From Chalciporus piperatus (Eukaryota > Basidiomycota > Agaricomycetes > Boletales > Boletaceae): 64,000 nucleotides of DNA. Both the position numbers and the translations under genes were made by a program. The notes under the pieces are model-generated. The model did not search any database and was not told the origin of the DNA. It saw nothing but the letters and a program-made list of their open reading frames with translations. Below are positions 1 to 8,939 of the stretch, piece after piece (the first letter of the stretch is position 1; every line of letters begins with the position of its first letter). The stretch is from contig JBBPTG010000049.1 of assembly GCA_038093975.1 (NCBI GenBank), positions 1-64,000 on the forward strand, written 5' to 3'.

Positions 1-838
1 CCTCAAACTCGATCATAAGACATTTATTTCCCAGATGATCCGGGGCCGAATATCCGAACTACGCACGCAACGCCGGGATGCTCTATTCTCTCAACTCGAA
101 CAAGAGGAGTTTGAAGATGACTCGTCGGTGGAGCATCCCGCATCGGCGAACGTATTCGGTATCCACCTTCATGTTGGCGCTCCTCAAGTTCCCACCACGT
201 TCGAGGCAGTAGAGGCTGCACACCTCGCTGATCGAGCCTTCCGGAACTTCCGTCGCAAGTTCACGACATTCATCAACGACCTCTTTATTGCTCAAGGAAT
301 TCCACTTCCCGGGCCGATACAACCTACAGCCCACGATAAGGTATGTCATACATTTGATTGATAACTGACTGACTGACCTCGGGCTGTGCAGGTACAGGAA
401 CATCGCTACCTCAAGGTTCACTACGAGTCAATGGTAGACTGGAAGCTCACGGCTGACTATCTAAGATGTAATCCGAGTTTTCATGGTCATGAACGGCGCG
501 ATTGCGCCTTGGTACGCACCCTAGATGAGGACCAGGGCGAGAAGATTATCATTGTCCAGCTCCTTTTCATATTCAAGTACACTGTCGCTGGTCGCACCCT
601 CGACCTCGCGCTCGTTCAACCCATGGACGCTCCAACTGGTCCATCACGATCCATAGATCGTGATCTACGTCTGAGACGTTTCCGTTCCCGCCCGCGCTCC
701 TCCGCAGAGTTTATCTCCCTCCAGTCCATTATCCGTGGGGCGTTGCTAGTCCCTGACTTTTCTCATCGCGGTGATTTCTTCCTTGTCGATTACATTGACG
801 GAGATATGTTTATCCGTGCCCAGCGATGTGCGCTGTAG
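1..838 (+). CDS. 3' end of a transposon-associated gene (partial at window start)
   Basis: An open frame enters the window at base 2 and runs to a TAG-ended second exon: exons 2-340 and 392-838, with a 51-nt GT-AG intron at phase 0. The C-terminal piece has a basic N-terminal half and a conserved-looking C-terminal half with blocks such as VDWKLTADYLRC, RTLDLALVQPMDAP, RPRSSAEFISLQSIIRGALL and FFLVDYIDGDMF. From memory of Agaricomycete proteomes, this resembles the C-terminal domain of large DNA-transposon proteins of the Plavaka or KDZ type; I could not search this. No catalytic residues can be assigned because the N-terminal part lies outside. The next gene is on the same strand 0.85 kb downstream and may belong to the same element. 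The frame itself is solid; the family is an inference. Confidence 0.6.
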
Positions 839-841
839 ATA

Positions 842-1694
842 ACATTTCGCTTCATTATTTTCCTGTTTTCCCCGACGTAAATTAGCATGTGTCTTTGTTA
901 CAGTTACTTTCAATACTAATAGTCTGGTCCTGGGTTCAGAGATCACATCCAGGCCTGGCACCTAATTATATGTAAAGTTTACTCTTCCATGAGCATTCCG
1001 CCGCCTCATGCATCATTACCAGCCCGCTGGAGTTAATCTCGTTGCGGTCGCCCTTGATATTCGCTACAGCCCCTTCACATCTGAATCGACATCGTGCTTG
1101 ATCGCCACCGCATTGTTGATGCGTATGCATCATGACATCAAGCCTGACAACTTCTTACGCCAGATTTGAATCAGCACCAGTGTATTTCACGACCGGCGCT
1201 ATCCGCACCTCTTCATTTAAGTTGCTGCTAGTACTTCAAAGTATTTGATGCACGTTCCAGCGAACCTCACGTTATTGTTAGCGACAGCGCCTCGACCATG
1301 CTTGCCTGTCGATGCAATATTACCTGGTGAGTCGATTCTCATCTTTCATGAACCCTGAAAACTCCCTTCGTTCTGATACAGCCCAGTATTGAATTCCAGG
1401 TCAAGCGGACTCCGGCCGCGTGCATCATGACACAGTGACAACGTCTTATGCCAGGTCCAAATCAGCGCCGCTACATTTCACGACCGCCGCCGCATCCATG
1501 CCCCCTCATTAACCTTACATGCATTCGTAATTGGTAAGTCCTTGATTATCTACCAGCAATTCACAGCTCCTGATTACAGATTTCCGGGCGCTGCACGAGG
1601 CTCGACGACGTGGTGCTGACCTCCATCTGGTAAGCTCCCAGGACCGAATAGCAGGTACTACGCATTCATCGCGTCAACAGATATAAAAGACTCC
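842..1694. other. Gap between two transposon-type genes, with a degenerate direct repeat
   Basis: No coding frame is supported here. The only structure is a pair of related segments of about 90 bp (listed separately). The gap could be the interior of a decayed mobile element whose two genes flank it. Confidence 0.4.
1128..1514 (+). repeat. Pair of degenerate direct repeats, about 90 bp each, 295 bp apart
   Basis: Copy 1 (about 1128-1218) and copy 2 (about 1423-1514) both start with CATCATGACA. They then share in order an ACAAC-TCTTA-GCCAG block, an AATCAGC-CC block, an ATTTCACGACCG block and a CTCATT end, with scattered substitutions and small indels between them. They lie between the two transposon-type genes and do not encode an obvious protein. 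Confidence 0.5.
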
Positions 1695-3712
1695 ATGACC
1701 CTCCCACAGAGCCGCACCCCTCTCAGGAGTCCTACAGTTCCCTTCCATCATCTCGATTCAGAGCTCTCTCTGCCCGCTATGCCGCTTCGCCGCCCACAGT
1801 CTCGAGAGGACTTCACCAACGACCTTGTAGCTGCTGATGCCAGCGAAAATAATTCTCAAACCTCAGAAGACTCTGACTCTGGATCGGATTCTGAATCGGA
1901 TTCTGATACAGACCTCAGAGCGATCCAGGGAGTGCTTGCAGCCGCCTCTGAATTGGCTGCGAGAGGACCCACACTCACGGAGCTCCAAGAGGTAAATTTC
2001 ATCTACCCTACGAAGAGTTATACTGACACATATTTCTTTTAGATGCTCGGGCGGACTCAGGGCGTTCTCGTCGATCTGCGTGGGAAGTACCGAGTTATCC
2101 ATAAGCGCAACAAGCTACTGGAAGGCCAAAAGCCCAAGGGAAAGAAGTGTCGCAACATGACAGACAAAGAGCTCGCCCTCGCCCTCAAGGCAGACAGTGT
2201 TCGGTTTTACGGTCGCAAGTACTCTGTGACGCATTGCCTATGGATCAACAGCGGAATCTTTCCCCTATCCGAAAACCCCTGCATCGACCTCAATGGTGAC
2301 GAGCGTTGGTTGTCGCCGCATTCTATGGAGGCTGGTGTGAAGACCGAGCTGTTCGCTTTCGTCCCTCGCACAGACCGGACATTGATGGCTCACAAGAACT
2401 TCGGAGGTGATGTGAGTATTTCACTTAATGTTCTGCTCAGATGATTTCTCACGATATTTTACCAGTTCTCCAAAGGTGTTGGCAGTGTCCGTTCCGAGAT
2501 GGTCTCCGACATTAAGATAAGCGCTGGAGCCATCTTTGGTCTTCCCTCCGAGTTCTTCGTTCGCGACTTCCCCCGAGAATCTCAGGCTCAGTGCCGTGCG
2601 CTGCTCGTTAACCCACACGGCCAATACACGAAGTTTGCACCGGTACTATTCCCCGATCCCAACAATTTGCATCCGACGACGTTCCTCAAATCTGCAACGC
2701 TCGTCAAGGTAAGTCCCCTCTTCAAACGAGCTCTGATGATATGCTTATCATCCTCTTCTCTCAGATCCTGAAGGTAGCACTGTTTGGCAAATCATCCCTT
2801 GCTCAAAGCCACGCACCCGGCCCGAAGACTAAGGGCAAGATATGGGAGTTGCGCCATACCACTGCTGGGATGATTGCCGCTGCAGCCGTCGTGGTGCGTT
2901 ATTTTGAACTGATCCTCGTTACATGTTTGACCAACAGAGCTCTGTGGTAGGGTATCTTTATACTGTCTGGCGACAAAGAGCTGCTGGCGAAGAACGGAGA
3001 GAAATCTGGCATTCCATACCTTCAATATCACAACTTCTATCGTCAACGCCTGCTCTCCAGCACTTCCTGGGCCCGAGATACACTCCGTTTCTTTAATAAC
3101 AGCCTATTTTCCGACAGCTCCTCCGATGGTGCCGGCTCGTCTGCCGGCCAGCCAACACAGCCCAATGACTGGGAAGAAGAATTCGAGCGTGCGATGCTCG
3201 AAGGCAGCTCAGTCTTAGCGACGGCAGCCTCCACTGCTGGTGTCCAAGGGCCTGCCCAAGCTGGACCAACTTCTATTTCGGCTGCCATGCAAGACCTTTC
3301 CTTAGAGAATACTGGCCGCGCTCCTGTACCCGTTCCTGCTGCCATTCCCGTCTTTACCGCTGCAGCTCCCGTTCCTGCCGTTGTTCCTGCTGTTCAAGTT
3401 GTTCCTGCTCCCGTTTCCGCCCCCGTCCCCATTTCCGCCCCCGTTCCTGCTGTTGTTCCTGGTAACCAAATCTTTCCCGCGTTACAGCGTGCCCCTGTAG
3501 CTCCTGCATCGATCTCAGCCCCAGCCCCATTTGTTGTTCCGGTTCCCATCCCTGACGGCAACGAACTGGGTGCTGCTGCTGACCCGCCACCCCAGACGAA
3601 AACTAAATCAAAGCCCAAACGCAACAAGGCGAACGCTGCGGCTGCTGAGGTAGCGGTACCAGTCGAGGAGGACAGGGGTCGTAAGACTCGTAGCAAGAGG
3701 GGTCCTAAGTAA
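1695..3712 (+). CDS. Basidiomycete-specific protein of unknown function (5 exons, 599 aa)
   Basis: Five exons join in frame: 1695-1991, 2043-2411, 2466-2708, 2765-2893 and 2951-3712, all with GT-AG introns of 51-57 nt. The N-terminus (about residues 50-80) is an acidic Ser/Asp run. The centre (about 100-400) is the conserved-looking part, with a hydrophobic block near GMIAAAAVVGIFILSG. The C-terminus (about 430-560) is a low-complexity Pro-Val-Ala repeat followed by a Lys/Arg-rich tail, consistent with a nuclear or nucleic-acid-binding protein. The middle resembles large unnamed families expanded in Agaricomycetes, often near transposons (DUF6532/DUF6698-like); I do not recognise a function. 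It lies on the same strand as the transposon-type gene upstream. For the last exon, the acceptor at 2950 was preferred over 2937 because only it keeps the frame open. Confidence 0.7.
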
Positions 3713-4101
3713 CGCCCTCGCAGATCATTCATTTATGCCTTTCACGATTTTCCTTCCACTTTCATCTCCGCTTTGTTGATCTATCATTACCTTCAGTTTC
3801 ATTTGTCGTGCTAATGAATAAATGGTCCATTTATTTTGGTTGCACCTCTACCGCGTGGACACGAGTGGACTTCCTACTAATAATCAGCACGTTTAAAGTC
3901 TATTGCAACGCCCGCGCCGCAAACCAATACCCCTATTTGATTCAGAAGTCTCGAAAAAAATCCTAAGTGTCAATGCCTAATTAGGAAGTTGCCAGCCACC
4001 TTGTACATACAACCAAATAACTGTATAAGCATCCAACTGCCACTCGCTCTCAACTCTCCCTCAACCATCTTCGAACCCGTCACGTCAGCTGGACTCACAA
4101 T
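3713..4101. other. 3' flank of the preceding gene, no gene seen
   Basis: T-rich sequence after the stop codon includes an AATAAA hexamer at 3817-3822, a plausible polyadenylation signal. Nothing else was recognised before the inverted repeat begins at 4102. Confidence 0.4.
3817..3822 (+). terminator. Possible polyadenylation signal AATAAA
   Basis: A canonical hexamer lies 105 nt after the stop codon of the 1695-3712 gene in T-rich sequence. Fungal signals are loose, so this is only suggestive. Confidence 0.3.
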
Positions 4102-4157
4102 TACATCAGCAACACTGCAAAAAGTCTGAAGTTACTGGAATGACTGGATCAGTTAAA
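4102..4157 (+). repeat. Left terminal inverted repeat (56 bp, perfect match to 7165-7220)
   Basis: Begins TACATCAGCAACACTGC and runs 56 bp with no mismatch to the complement of the right end. The first mismatch inside is at 4158. Immediately outside, 4101 and 7221 do not pair. Confidence 0.9.
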
Positions 4158-4680
4158 CCAGTACGCCAGTTGCTCAGTTGCCCAGTCATCCAGTCAGCCA
4201 GTCATTTCAGTAATCTCATTGGTTCATTAGCCCAGTCACTTCAGTAGTCTCAGTAGCTCAGTAGCCCAGTGTTCCAGTCATCCAGTTATCTCAGTAGCCT
4301 AGTAGCCCAGTGTCCCAGTCATGTAGTCATCTCAGCAGCCTAGTAGCCCAGTGCCCTAGTTATCCAGCAATCCAGTTGTCTCATTACTCCAGCCATTCAG
4401 TATTCCAGTATTCCAGTAATCTAGTCACTCAGTGGTCCAGTAATCCAGTAGTCTCAGTAATCCAGTCACTCAGTGATCCAGTAATCTAGTCACTCCAGTC
4501 ACTCCAGTCACACAAGTGACACCAGTAACCCAGTCACCAGTCACTCCCAGTCACCTCAGTAACCCAGTAATCCAGTCACCCAGTCACCTCAGTAATCCAG
4601 TCACCCAGTCACCTCAGTAATCCAGTCACCCAGTAATCCAGTCACCCAGTCCCAATTACTAGTTCACTATATCTTATGAT
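4158..4680 (+). repeat. Left arm: CCAGT-type subterminal tandem array
   Basis: About 500 bp of short, slightly variable units of roughly 9-10 bp based on CCAGT followed by CA, AA or AG variants, all in the same orientation. It is the inverted counterpart of the right arm and shares long stretches with it. Confidence 0.85.
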
Positions 4681-4836
4681 TAATTCACACCTTATGACAG
4701 TTCAGAAAATGCGAAATATATTATGTCTAACTATTACATGTATTGTGGTACAATAGTTACAAGTTAATGAAGTGCCATGCAACACGAGCAGCTATGTACG
4801 AGGTGAGTAGGTGTGTTAGTCAACAAATAAACACGA

Positions 4837-5460
4837 ACCTTTGAAGCCAGCGGGGCTGTTGAGCCCGCGCCGGCTTCGTTGTTTGAGCTTGAGGTGGTGA
4901 GAAGTGGTGGTAGCGGGCCGAGCAGTGCGAGCAGCTGTTTGTGGGGTGAGCAGGTGGCTTATCACTCACCTCGTGAAGCCGGCGGGGCTGTTGAGCCCAC
5001 GCCGGCCGCGTTTTCGCGTTTTCGTCGTTTTCGTGTCGGGAGTGGTGTGGTAGGTGGTAGTGGGCCGCGCAGTGCGAGCGGCTGTTTGCGGGGTGAGCGG
5101 ATGTGGTGGTGAGCGAGTTCTCACTCACCTCGTGAAGCCGGCGGGGCTGTTGAGCCCACGCCGGCCGCGTTTTCGCGTTTTCGTCGTTTTCGTGTCGAGA
5201 GTGGTGTGGTAGGTGGTAGTGGGCCGAGCAGTGCAAGCGGCTGTTTGCGGGGTGAGCAGGTGGCTTATCACTCACCTCGTGAAGCCGGCGGGGCTGTTGA
5301 GCCCACGCCGGCCGCGTTTTCGCGTTTTCGTCGTTTTCGTGTCGAGAGTGAGGTGGTAGGTGGCAGCAGGCTGTTTGCGAGGTGAGCGGATATGGTGGTG
5401 AGCGAGTTTTCACTCACCTGGCGATGCCGGCGGGGCTTTTGAGCCCTCGCCGGCCGTTTT
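4837..5460. repeat. GC-rich central tandem array, unit about 150-160 bp
   Basis: Three full copies and two partial ones of a unit containing GCCGGCGGGGCTGTTGAGCCC followed by a GTTTTCG-rich stretch and a GTGGTAGGTGGTAG block; copies start near 4840, 4978, 5137, 5280 and 5420. The array keeps minus-strand frames open by chance, giving an internally repetitive pseudo-protein that I do not accept as a gene. Confidence 0.85.
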
Positions 5461-5588
5461 GTTGTTGTTGAGGTGTGGTGTAGTGGTGAGAGAGAGTCGA
5501 AGAGGTGGCGCGGCAAATTCAACATGGTCACGTGACTTTTTCGCGCGGATTTTGTGTCAAGTCCGAGCATTAGGGAAATGTGGCTACA

Positions 5589-6215
5589 CTTTATTAGGAT
5601 CTCCTACACTAGATAGCTACCATATTTTTTGTACACTTGTGTATGCTTTTTTGTACACTTTCAATAGGTTTGATCTCCACATACTTTGCTACACTTGTAA
5701 CTACACACTTACTGCGCTTTTTTGTACACTTTTGCTACACTCTAACCTAATACACTTTCCCACACTTGTAACTACACATTTACTACGCTTTTTTGTACAC
5801 TTTTGTTACACTCAATCTAGCTACACTTTCCTACACATTTGATTCAAGTTTTACTACGCTTTTTTGTTACACTTTGCTACACTCAATCACTACACTTGTA
5901 ACTACACTTTTAGTACACTTTTGTGTCCACTTTAGCTACACTCTATCACTACACACTTTCCCACACATTTCACTACACTTTTACTACGCTTTTTTGTACA
6001 CTTTTGCTACACTCAATCTAGCTACACTTTCCCACACTCTTGACTACACTTTTACTACGCTTTTTTGTACACTTTGCTCACTCAATCTAGCTATACTTTC
6101 CCACACTTGTAACTACACTTTTACTACGCTTTTTTGTACACTTCACTACACTCAATCCTAATACCCTTTCCCACATTGTTAACTACACTTTTAGTACACA
6201 TTTTTGTGGACTTTA
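5589..6215. repeat. AT-rich TACAC tandem array, unit about 65-75 bp
   Basis: Seven or so degenerate copies of a unit containing ACTACGCTTTTT, GTACACTTTTG, CTACACTCAATC and CTACACTTTCCCACAC. It differs completely in base composition from the GC-rich array beside it and has no match in the arms. Confidence 0.85.
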
Positions 6216-6264
6216 GCTATAATCCATCCTATGAATGATTATAAAATGTCACTAATTAGAATGA

Positions 6265-7164
6265 CTCTATTAGATGACTGAGTAGTACTGGAGTGATTGG
6301 GTGAGCTGAGGGCTGGGTAACTGGATAACTGGTATGACTGGTGTGACTGAAGTGACTGGTTTACTGGACCACAGGATGACTGGATTACTGGAGTGACTGG
6401 ATTACTGAGGTGACTGGATTACTGGAGTGACTGGAGTGACTGGAGTGACTGGAGTGACTGGAGTGACTGGATTACTGGACCACTGAGTGACTAGATTACT
6501 GGAATACTGGAATACTGGATGGCTGGAGTAATGAGACAACTGGATTGCTGGATGACTAGGGCACTGGGCTACTAGGCTGCTGAGATGACTACATGACTGG
6601 GAAACTGAGCTACTAGGCTACTGAGATGTCTGGATGACTGGAACACTGGGCTACTGACCTACTGAGACTACTGAAGTGACTGCATGATTGGATGACTGGG
6701 CTGCTGGGTTACTGGAACTACTGGATGACTGGATGACTGGGTTACTGGGTTACTGGAACTACTGGATGACTGAATGACTGAATGACTGGGCTACTGAGAT
6801 TACTGAAGTAACTGGATGACTTGATGACTGGGCTGCTGGGTTACTGGAACTACTGGATAACTGGAACACTTGGCCACTGGACTAATGAGACCACTGAAAT
6901 GACTGGATGACTGGATGACTGAGCTACTGGGACTACTGAAATGACTGGATGACTGGATGACTGGGCTGCTGGATGACTGAGACTACTGAGACTACTGGAT
7001 GACTGAATGACTGAGCTACTGAAGCTACTGAAATGACTGGATGACTGGGCCACTAGGCCACTGGGTTACTAAGACTACTGAAACTACTTGATGACTGGGT
7101 GACTAGGTTACTGAAACTACTGAAACTACTGAAACTACTTGTTACTGGGCCACTGGACTACTGA
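6265..7164 (-). repeat. Right arm: ACTGG-type subterminal tandem array
   Basis: About 900 bp of ACTGG/TGACTGG units, the complement of the left-arm units. It is longer than the left arm, so one arm has expanded or the other has contracted. A run of identical GAGTGACTG units lies around 6425-6465. Confidence 0.85.
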
Positions 7165-7220
7165 TTTAACTGATCCAGTCATTCCAGTAACTTCAGACTT
7201 TTTGCAGTGTTGCTGATGTA
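7165..7220 (-). repeat. Right terminal inverted repeat (56 bp)
   Basis: Perfect inverted copy of 4102-4157, ending GCAGTGTTGCTGATGTA. Confidence 0.9.
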
Positions 7221-7451
7221 GCATGGTCGCCATCGTCGGCGATGGCACTGAGTTGCCGTATGTATGTCAAATAACTCCTACCGTTGTCGCTGGCTGACCT
7301 ATCAGTTGTTCCACAGTGCCAACGTCGGATCCCTCGTCTTCCCCTCGTCCACTTCAACCACCCCTTCGATGTCCGCTGCTGTCCTGTCCACTACCAAACA
7401 CCACCACGCTTATCCGCTGATCATAGCTCTGCTCCATCATACGACTCACCA

Positions 7452-8234
7452 ATGTTGACTTTTTCCCCGCTCAGGCGCAAGCCTTTCGTCGCCCCCCCCA
7501 TGGATGATCCTGAGCAGGACGATATCCTCCAATCTCCTTTCAGGTCTCCTCCCTCAGTGCACCGCCTACACCCTCGACACATACATAAACAACCTGTACC
7601 GATTGACGACGACGAGGAATCTATTTTCCTTTCTCCATCTTCCGCAGCCTCTTCCCCATTCTTCCCCGTCCCAACATCACAACCGCTCAGAACCCCAATC
7701 AAAGAGGAACTTAGTACAAAGTCTCGTTCCGTTCTCAAGTCCAAACTCATCAACTCTCAGCCTGCGAGCGCATCTACCTCATCGGTCGGTCCTACTGGTC
7801 TTGGGACAAAGCGCAAGTCCACAGCGCAGTCTGGGGCGTTCTCAACGCCACTGCGGCAACCTATCTCGACCCCGTTGCCTATCTCCGCTGCCAAGGTTCA
7901 TCCAACTTCTGGTATCGCGTTCCATCGTCTAGCCCCACTTCCTGCTCCCCTCTTGCTGTCACGGTGGTGGAAGCCTCAGCTTCATGGTCCCATGAAGCCT
8001 CCCGTCATTAACCACATGCCACAGAAGGGCAGTACCTTCGATGAGGTCACCGAGCATTTTCGCAGTCCCTGGTCCCTTGCCTTCACCTCGTCGTTCACTT
8101 CGACCACCCCCACAGCTCCCGCTGCAACGCGCACCAATACCTCTTCCACTCCTCGCCTCTCCTGCAACATTGACCCTCCCAACAATCCCTCCGCTCTCGA
8201 AAACGTATCTCTCCCGCTGCAACACCGACCCTGA
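7452..8234 (+). pseudogene. Ser/Pro-rich ORF beside the foldback element, probably a truncated N-terminal gene piece
   Basis: An uninterrupted 260-codon frame from ATG at 7452 to TGA at 8234. The first half reads like a regulatory phosphoprotein N-terminus: LTFSPLRRKPF, ILQSPFRSPP, an acidic DDDEE run, many Ser-Pro and Thr-Pro sites, then GTKRKS and FHRLAPLPAP. From memory, this order of short motifs resembles the N-terminal regulatory part of basidiomycete Wee1-like kinases, but no kinase domain follows. After about residue 165 the sequence becomes featureless Ser/Thr/Pro. The foldback element ends 231 bp upstream. I infer a truncated or decayed gene copy; a real lineage-specific protein remains possible. 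Confidence 0.35.
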
Positions 8235-8939
8235 GCGATACCTCTCCTCTTGATAACAGCATCTCCCCCACGTGCCACCAAATTTGCTACGAATCCGCCC
8301 AGTTTTGCACACACAGTAGAACGGAGAGACAAGACGGCGAGTGGAATATTGGAACCATAGCTAGTAGCTAGAATACGATTCAAACTGTCTGTACTATTTG
8401 CAATCCATTGGAGTTGGTTGAATCTTAGTTGGAATGGCATCGCGTGGTTTCTCAATCTGTAGTCCAACTTGCAACCGCTGATCAGACTTGCAATGACCTG
8501 GAACTGCGAGCGCTCTTTGCAATGCCCTTGAAAGCACTTGAAACTCGAAATCCCTCTGCCGGCATCAGGTACTCATGGAACTCTATTGGCACCTTCTTGG
8601 AACCGGAACCTGCCGGCTTCCAACTGACTTGTGAGAATTTTGGGTGGTCTTGGAAGGGTATTGTAATCCCGGCGGTAAATTGCGGCCTTTCAATTGCTTT
8701 CAAGCGGTGGCAACTGGAAATGGAAATTTCCGACACGGAAGGGTAGGTTACGTGACGCGGGAGGACGAGGTTAGATACTATTCACAGGGGCACAGCAACT
8801 ACGAAACACGAATTCAGCCTGATCCTAGAAGCTGTCATGGAGGGTTACTCCGAGGTCGCCCTGGTCCACTCTTATTCCATCACCACTAGTCGTGAACTCA
8901 AGGACTTTTCCTCCAAGCTCTTTCTTCCGCTTCGCATTC
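8235..8939. other. Gap upstream of the TPR-CHAT gene, no gene seen
   Basis: Short frames only. The last part presumably holds the promoter and leader of the large gene that starts at 8940; no clear TATA box was found. Confidence 0.35.

Larger units (their letters stand above)
4102..7220. mobile_element. Foldback-like element with long array-bearing inverted repeats, about 3.1 kb
   Basis: The two ends are perfect inverted copies for 56 bp (4102-4157 and 7165-7220), then continue as long imperfect inverted repeats made of CCAGT-type short tandem units on the left arm and their complement on the right. Within the arms, about 135 bp at 4315-4450 is almost identical to the complement of 6470-6605, so the arms are true copies and not just the same simple motif. 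The centre holds two unrelated tandem arrays and no plausible gene. Long inverted repeats built of internal tandem units are the hallmark of foldback elements (Drosophila FB, Galileo). Each end carries TA, so a TA target duplication is possible but cannot be told apart from the repeat itself. No transposase is encoded, so it would be non-autonomous. Family assignment is an inference; the structure is seen directly. Confidence 0.75.

Noticed and set aside
4820..5413. Minus-strand frame of 197 codons with repeated HYHLPHHSRHENDENAK units
   Set aside because: It is produced by the GC-rich tandem array inside the foldback element; the repeats keep the frame open and there is no domain or gene-like context.
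5459..6161. Plus-strand frames rich in Thr, Leu, Phe and Tyr
   Set aside because: They are translations of the TACAC array, in several frames at once.
4158..7164. Short regular repeats that could suggest a CRISPR array
   Set aside because: Units are back to back with no unique spacers, and the organism is a eukaryote.
7221..8939. Gasdermin-like or other cell-death partner next to the CHAT gene
   Set aside because: Frames here and after 13838 were read for short membrane-active proteins; none was found.
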